A DNA stretch of 20,949 bases, taken from the NCBI GenBank assembly GCA_009602735.1, contig WELA01006045.1, positions 8,858-29,806 of the forward strand. The letters are read 5' to 3'. Shown piece by piece: positions 16,012 to 20,949 of the stretch (positions within the stretch are counted from its first letter, which is position 1; each line of letters opens with the position of its first letter). The notes beneath the pieces were generated by a model. It saw nothing but the letters and a program-made list of their open reading frames with translations. It made no database searches and was not told the origin of the DNA. This DNA comes from Mesotaenium endlicherianum (taxonomy: Eukaryota > Streptophyta > Zygnematophyceae > Zygnematales > Mesotaeniaceae). Position numbers and translations under genes: made by a program.

Positions 16012-16727
16012 CCTTTCCCAAGCACAACAAAAATTTGTCATTCACAATCTTGGGTTCATAGGTTCCTACTTTCCAATGTGGACTTGACCTCAATTACTAT
16101 TTGTCATTTTGACGAGCAAAATGCACATAACGGTGCATTTTAAACTGTGATCTCTTGGAAGCGTTCTTTCAGCAACTTGAAGAAACGAGCTCATCTCCTT
16201 GAGCTGGGGATGCTCAAGGTGGTCATCCCCAGCTTCCAAATCTCTTTTGTAATTGGCCATTGCTTTTGCATGACTGGCTTCAGTGGTGGCACTTCCACTA
16301 TTCTGACCACCTACTGGTGTCCTGCGCGTGAAGTCTTGAGCATGCGCAATCTTTGCAGACGGCTCTACACACACTTTTCGTAGTTTCCTGACGGATCTTG
16401 CATCATCATTTTTAGCAGCAGCTATTCGCTAACCAGTGTCTAATTGCTGTTATGCTCCAGTCAGGCTTTGTGTTTAGTGCGGCAGTGTCTACGTTCTCAA
16501 CGGGGACAGTAGGCACTGCTCTTCCACGGGTCGTCAGGCAACTCCAAAGTCTCACGTCTTCGTGGACTCTCATGTAAGTTAGAGCCTTCCACAGGCTCCA
16601 CAGGATGGTATATTGTACCATTTCTTAATCGCATACACAGTTGGATTTTACTGGCTCCCCTTCTAAGTTGAGCACTGGCAGCCCTCACAGGCCTCAATTC
16701 CCAATTCACTTGGAAATTCTTGTTCAC
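16012..16727 (-). pseudogene. Decayed gag-like remnant upstream of solo LTR 1
   Basis: Three overlapping minus-strand open pieces in different frames (16497-16727, 16412-16621, 16090-16374) lie upstream, in reading direction, of the zinc-knuckle remnant. The first contains MRLRNGTIYHPVEPVEG, of a style common near the start of plant gag proteins. A further open piece (about 16012-16080) continues across solo LTR 1 into the zinc-knuckle side. A single degenerate gag gene split by the LTR explains the order and strand, but no piece has a decisive family match. Confidence 0.35.
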
Positions 16728-17303
16728 TTAAACCAATTCAACCGAAGTTCTCAGAAGTAGGACAGAAGCGTCATACTTTCAAATAGGCTTTCGTCCGAGT
16801 CGAGAAATACACAAGTAAACAAATTATGTTTTGCAAAAATCACATCTTAGCAGAACAACAAGTGACACCAAGTCTTAAAGAAATCCGCCTTATAGAGCTT
16901 TCGCTTAACTTTCACAACGTCACGATTTATAAAATTCCAAGATTACAGCATTTATGCCGGCCTGACTTGAGCTCTTTGTCCAAAGCCGCACCTAACAGTT
17001 CTTCACTGCTGACTGGGTTCACTCAGGTGTTCACTAAGGATTGTCTTGCTAACTCTGCTCTTGCTTTCAACCACAATTTGAGACTTTTGAGAACTTGGAA
17101 ATTGAGACAGCACTCACCAGTTTATGTGCTTTCTGCATGCTTGTGGTGTTTGGTCCAAATTTGCGCTAGAACTCCTAACAATTCTCTATTGCTTTCAAGA
17201 GAAACACCCTCCTTGGGAACTCTTGATTCCTAAATTTTTCATGATACAGTAAGAGAATATCTGCAAGCGTCGGCAGAAGCGTGTCTTCTTGGGCTCCTTG
17301 TGG
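16728..17303. other. Unassigned sequence between the remnants and solo LTR 2
   Basis: A 135-codon plus-strand open frame (16826-17233) is present but has no recognisable motif. It probably arises by chance opposite decayed minus-strand element leader sequence. No gene, RNA or repeat could be supported here. Confidence 0.3.
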
Positions 17304-17308
17304 CCTTG

Positions 17309-18054
17309 TGTAAGGTCATAGGTTTATAAGGTGCATTTTTGAGTTTCATGAAAGTATGTTTTGATTGAATAGTAGTGTAGAATTCAGTTTTGGGATCATT
17401 TTGATATAAAGTTTATCAAATTTGGTCAACTATTGAGAGAGTTATGGATTTCCGAAGTTTAATTAGTTTTGAGGTCGGTTGACGACTGTCCTAATTCACG
17501 GCGAGCGCGACCGTCGGATTGACCGACAGCGTCGAGCGATCTGGCCCGTTGGAAGAAAATCAAACCTTCACGTAAGTCCGGCTGACGCGGAGTGCCGACT
17601 AGGTCGATTTACCTAGAAATTTTGGTTTAGCCTAGCGCGTCTAAGATAGAATATTCTAGTAATGTCGATGCATGTATGTGGACGTCAATTCGGCCCGACA
17701 CGTCAGATTAGACTGATCTGGCTTACTCACGAATGTTCTGGAAGGGACGATTTGACAAACACTTTGGAAAATCCGTAGCTTCCTCCTAGAGAGGAGCACT
17801 TAGGCTGGAAATTATAATTAGGCATAACTTCTTCATTTCTTATCAGTTTTCACTTCTGTAAATTTCCACGAGTTTGTAATGACGTGACCTTTCATCCTAG
17901 CACAAATGATGTGAGCAGTTTCTTGCTACTCAAAATGTTGAGTAATTTTCCTAAGCTTTCTTAGTGATATGCCGCTGCACTCTCTAGTATGATTGCAACT
18001 AGTTTCTTTCCTCGTGAATCACTACGCTTCCACTAGGGCACTTTGCCCCTTTCA
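17309..18054 (+). mobile_element. Solo LTR 2 (746 bp) with 5-bp target duplication
   Basis: It starts TGTAAGGTC, ends CCCCTTTCA, and is flanked by CCTTG on both sides (17304-17308 and 18055-18059). It is the same family and orientation as solo LTR 1, roughly 10 % diverged by eye. The stretch matching 15424-15660 is much better conserved than the ends. The TATA box of LTR 1 is degraded here (ATTATAATTA). Confidence 0.92.
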
Positions 18055-18059
18055 CCTTG

Positions 18060-19411
18060 GGAACTTCTTCTCCTGCGCGTTTTCTCTCCTTCTCCTTCTT
18101 CTTTCTTCCTTGCTCCTTTCTGCTTCTTGGCAAAGTGTGCGAGGTAAGAATGAGGTAAGTTCGTGCAAGGCTCGTGCCTATCTCAGGCACCCTACCAGCA
18201 CCTCTCTTTTGTGAGTGCCGAGACTTAGTCATCGGCTTGCATTCATGCAATCCTCAACGCTGTCGCTCGTGACAATATCAAGTTATTTGACGTCACTTAG
18301 CATGCATGCACGTCTCGTGACCGTCGTGCGTGACATGCTTAACTTCTCAGTCAGTGTGCACGCCTTCATGGCTGTTAACCCACGTCTCTCGCTATGTCGT
18401 TTCTGACATGGCAGCTCCTGCTGAGGGGCTGCTGCTGAGCTAGTCTGCTTGCTCTACGTAGGCTGACTCGTTCCTCGCTAAGCTAGGTGCTGTGTCAACT
18501 CTTTTTGACTCTGCAATGGCTAAACCAGCTGCTAGTTCTGCTCTCGTGAATTGGCAACTGCTGACATAGACCTTTTGGAGGTCCGAACAAGGCCAACTAT
18601 GCAACTGACTTGACTGTCAATTCTTGTTCATCACAAGATGTGATTGTTGACCTGGTTCGGTCATATTAGCACGTGTCTGACTTGCACACAATAACAATCC
18701 TGGTCGGTGGGTCAACGTTGACCATCCATACCTGAAGCAGTCGCGCCTTGCGCCGTGCATGTTGCGCCGTCCAACTGGTAACAGTTGCAACATTGACCAG
18801 CTCTAAGTTATTCCACACGTGTGATGGGCTGGAATCGCATCCAGCGGTGTTTTTTTCTGTCAGAAGAGTTTGGTCGTTGAGTCAACCGATAACCGTCCGT
18901 ACCTGAGGGCGTCGTGATTTCCGCCACGCGTGTCAACCCACCCACTTCGCTGTGAGTCGCGACACTTGGCGAATATCATCTGACCAATTTCATGTGTCAC
19001 CATTTAACACCATTTAAGCCTCTTCTCCCGGAATTTGTTTCGTGAGATGTCCCACGATTACCTGTTCCTGCTGGACCACTCCCGATAATTACTGTCAGTT
19101 TAAAATACTCCATGGATGAGCCGGTTCCCTGGACGAGACGCCGAACTTTTCACCTACGTGTCAACAACCTTGCATCCTCGTTCGCTCATAGTTGTCGCAA
19201 GAGAACGACTGAAACTAGTGGTAACAAGACAAAACGGGGCAACAGACGGCCAGGGGTTTTTCAGGGCGCTTTCAGGGTACCTTGCCCCGGACGTCCTCCT
19301 CTTCCTACTTTCTATCCTACCAATTTCGGTGCCCGGTCCTATCAATTCCGGTGCCTCATACAGTAACATCTTCTGCTTCATACTAGGACTCCATCGGAAG
19401 TAGAAGGAGGC
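18060..19411 (+). promoter_or_regulatory. Promoter and 5' UTR-like region of the PP2C gene
   Basis: No convincing gene lies here. A pyrimidine-rich tract occupies about 18062-18130. G-box/ABRE motifs occur at 18670-18675 (CACGTG followed by TC), 18816-18821 (CACGTG) and 19156-19162 (ACGTGTC). A perfect CE3-type coupling element, ACGCGTGTC, is at 18926-18934. A 12-bp palindrome GTCAACGTTGAC (18711-18722) holds two W-box cores. In plants ABRE plus CE3 marks abscisic-acid-responsive promoters, and many PP2C genes respond to abscisic acid or wounding. The link is inference. No clear TATA box or transcription start was identified. Confidence 0.45.
18701..18914 (+). repeat. Diverged direct repeat in the PP2C upstream region
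   Basis: 18701-18743 and 18871-18914 share the pattern TGGTCG.TG.GTCAAC, then ACC.TCC.TACCTGA and a terminal GTCG, spaced 170 bp apart. Each copy carries a GTCAAC (W-box) core. Confidence 0.55.
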
Positions 19412-20557
19412 ATGCTCTTTTCGCCTGTAGATGGCTTAGTCCTGAATAAGTTACCCAGCTTCTTGATGCACTCAGAGGATTCAAATGCTGTCAAACCTGT
19501 AGCTATGCTGCCAAGTTCAACCAGATTACAAGGCCCTGGACAGCTTCAGTTGGACTCGTCTGATCTTGGGGCTGTTTGTGCATGTAGTTCTCCTTGTGAG
19601 TGTGCCCAGCTCAATGGCATTAACTCAGACGAGTGGAATTGCAGGGGTAGGTCAGGTGCTACTTGTAGTGGCTCAGAGGGAGTGGATGCCAAGAAAGAGC
19701 CAAAGAAGTTCGGCGGTAGACTTGCTGTGCACCTTACTTCTGTTTCTTTTAACGGTGACCTAAGCAGCCCCCGTCCGTTAAAAGGAGATGCTTCAACCTA
19801 TCACCCTTTCTCCAGTCGTAGGGATAGTAGCAGTAGTAGATTGCCGGCCATAACAGTTCCAGAGAATGCGCAGCAGTCTCGGCATTCTTACCTGATGAAC
19901 AACCATCCTTTAGACGTTACCAGGCTGATGCCTACCGGCTCTAGTGACAATGAAAGCACATACTCAGGTAATAGCAGCATTTCAAGTGGGAGCAACAATT
20001 GTGCCAACAACAGCGATTCTAGCGGTCATGGCTCTGCATTTCACAGAAGCAAGGGACATTCTTGTACAAGCCCTCGTGTGCCAAATAACAACCTGAGTAG
20101 GTTACGGTTGCAGAGCAGTGCTAGGGACAGTAAGGATAGCCCCAAGGACACTTCAATGCATACCCCATGGAATAACTTAGAGGATAGCACAATCGTCGAT
20201 GATAGTGTACGGAACAGCCGAGGGGAAGATGTTGCTCCAGGTACAAATGCGGGAAGAAGGTTGCCGCAGCTAGAACTGCAGCTTCCGTGTGGTAGTGCGT
20301 CTTCAGATGACGTCAAGAACATGGGGGCTGGTGGTTTCAAGAGGAAACGCCCGTTCTTGCCAAAACTAGACATACCTGTGACAAGCTGCTTCACAAACCC
20401 CGTCAATGCAGTCCATGTGGTAGACCTGTGCGAGGAAGCTCTGGATGACATTCACGTCGAGGGCTCGTTCTATGGCGTATGCTGCAAGCGAGGAAGGAGA
20501 GACGTCCTGGAGGATACTTTCAGAGCGATGCCTGACATTGGAGGGGACCCTAGCAAG
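19412..20557 (+). CDS. PP2C-type protein phosphatase, first coding exon (partial gene)
   Basis: PP2C enzymes remove phosphate from Ser/Thr using two metal ions. The exon encodes 382 residues from the ATG at 19412. The first 335 or so are Ser/Asn-rich and probably disordered, longer than in most plant PP2Cs. At 354-382, YGVCCKRGRRDVLEDTFRAM leads into PDIGGDPSK, the start of the catalytic domain, with the conserved Arg-Gly (360-361) and the metal-site Glu367-Asp368. The exon ends AAG|GTACAC, a phase-0 donor, just before where the family continues with its FFGVFDGHGG motif; readthrough gives 22 unrelated codons and a stop. The rest of the domain is outside the window. There is no in-frame stop just upstream of the chosen ATG, so the start could be further 5'. 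Confidence 0.8.
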
Positions 20558-20949
20558 GTACACCTTTCATGCGACTTCGCAGTCGAACTCACCCGCCATA
20601 CTTTTGTTGAAATAAGGCCAGGATAGGCACGTTGCTTCCTATCTTGTACTGGACCCTTCCATGGCCTTATGGCGGAAGAAACAAGAGGTCGCTGCCACTT
20701 GTCGGTCTCTGAGGTCGAGGCCGAGGCCAATCCCAGTCGCCTCCATTCCATATGTAGCTCTCGACAATGTGGGACATATGCATGCCTAGTACTATGCAAG
20801 AGTTTCTGACAGTAGGGGGCTCTAACCACAACGTTCTGTGGGTCTCTTCCTGGCTTCCTGCTGGCAACCTAAATCCTTCATGTCCCCATTCTTCGAGTGT
20901 CATGTGTGTTGTGACTGCCAGGCTGGCATCATCTCACACGGGGGGGGAG
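20558..20949 (+). other. Start of PP2C intron 1 (incomplete)
   Basis: It begins GTACAC and has no sequence resembling the next PP2C motif, so the acceptor should lie beyond 20949. The window ends in a G-run that may mark low-quality sequence or a contig edge. Confidence 0.55.

Noticed and set aside
16826..17233. 135-codon plus-strand frame between the solo LTRs
   Set aside because: No recognisable motif, and the sequence lies next to decayed minus-strand element remnants. Likely a chance frame.
15262..18054. One short non-autonomous LTR element with a 1.3-kb internal region
   Set aside because: Each LTR has its own perfect 5-bp target duplication, and there is no primer binding site or polypurine tract in between.
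17999..18250. Lys/Arg/Glu-rich minus-strand frame
   Set aside because: It is the reverse of a pyrimidine-rich tract and partly lies in the solo LTR end. No protein features.
19116..19403. 95-codon frame just upstream of the PP2C exon
   Set aside because: No family features; overlapping frames of similar length exist on both strands. More likely 5' UTR or promoter.

Overview
The window looks like nuclear DNA of a plant or close streptophyte relative, dominated by transposable elements. The basis is Ty3-type chromoviruses primed by an initiator-Met tRNA site of the plant type, plant-style introns and branch sites, a DUF659-type hAT remnant, and the first exon of a PP2C phosphatase with ABRE/G-box-like motifs upstream. 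A bryophyte-grade or other non-flowering genome is plausible, but the sequence does not prove it. One ambiguous base (569) shows this is a draft assembly.

Positions 1-12684 hold two head-to-tail copies of one Ty3/gypsy chromovirus that share a single LTR between them: internal region A (cut by the window edge) - LTR (3890-4609) - internal region B - LTR (11965-12684). Copy B is complete (8795 bp). It has 720-bp LTRs, a primer binding site, gag, and pol (protease, RT, RNase H, integrase with GPY/F motif and a C-terminal chromodomain). It also has an extra third ORF of about 558 codons between pol and the 3' LTR. Gag and pol are joined by a textbook -1 frameshift signal: slippery TTTAAAA, 7-nt spacer, 10-bp hairpin. 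The extra ORF (ORF3) has a coiled coil, an unrecognised globular core, an acidic tract and an Arg-Ser tail. Its ATG lies just after an apparent 102/103-nt intron with a perfect TACTAAC branch motif, and a second polypurine tract lies just after pol. ORF3 and its expression signals are the most novel part of the window. Copy A is frameshifted in integrase.

The right LTR ends inside an antisense hAT-type transposase remnant (12685-13356), so the array probably split this gene. Further right come the 3' end of another LTR element (polypurine tract and LTR start at 13723) and decayed minus-strand gag-like sequence with zinc-knuckle remnants (14419-15256, probably continuing at 16012-16727). Two solo LTRs of one further family follow (15262-16006 and 17309-18054), each bounded by its own perfect 5-bp target duplication.

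From about 18055 the sequence is host-like: a promoter-like region with G-box/ABRE/CE3 and W-box motifs, then exon 1 of a PP2C protein phosphatase (19412-20557). That exon ends at a phase-0 splice donor just after the first metal-binding motif, and the rest of the gene is outside the window. It is the only probable host protein gene here.
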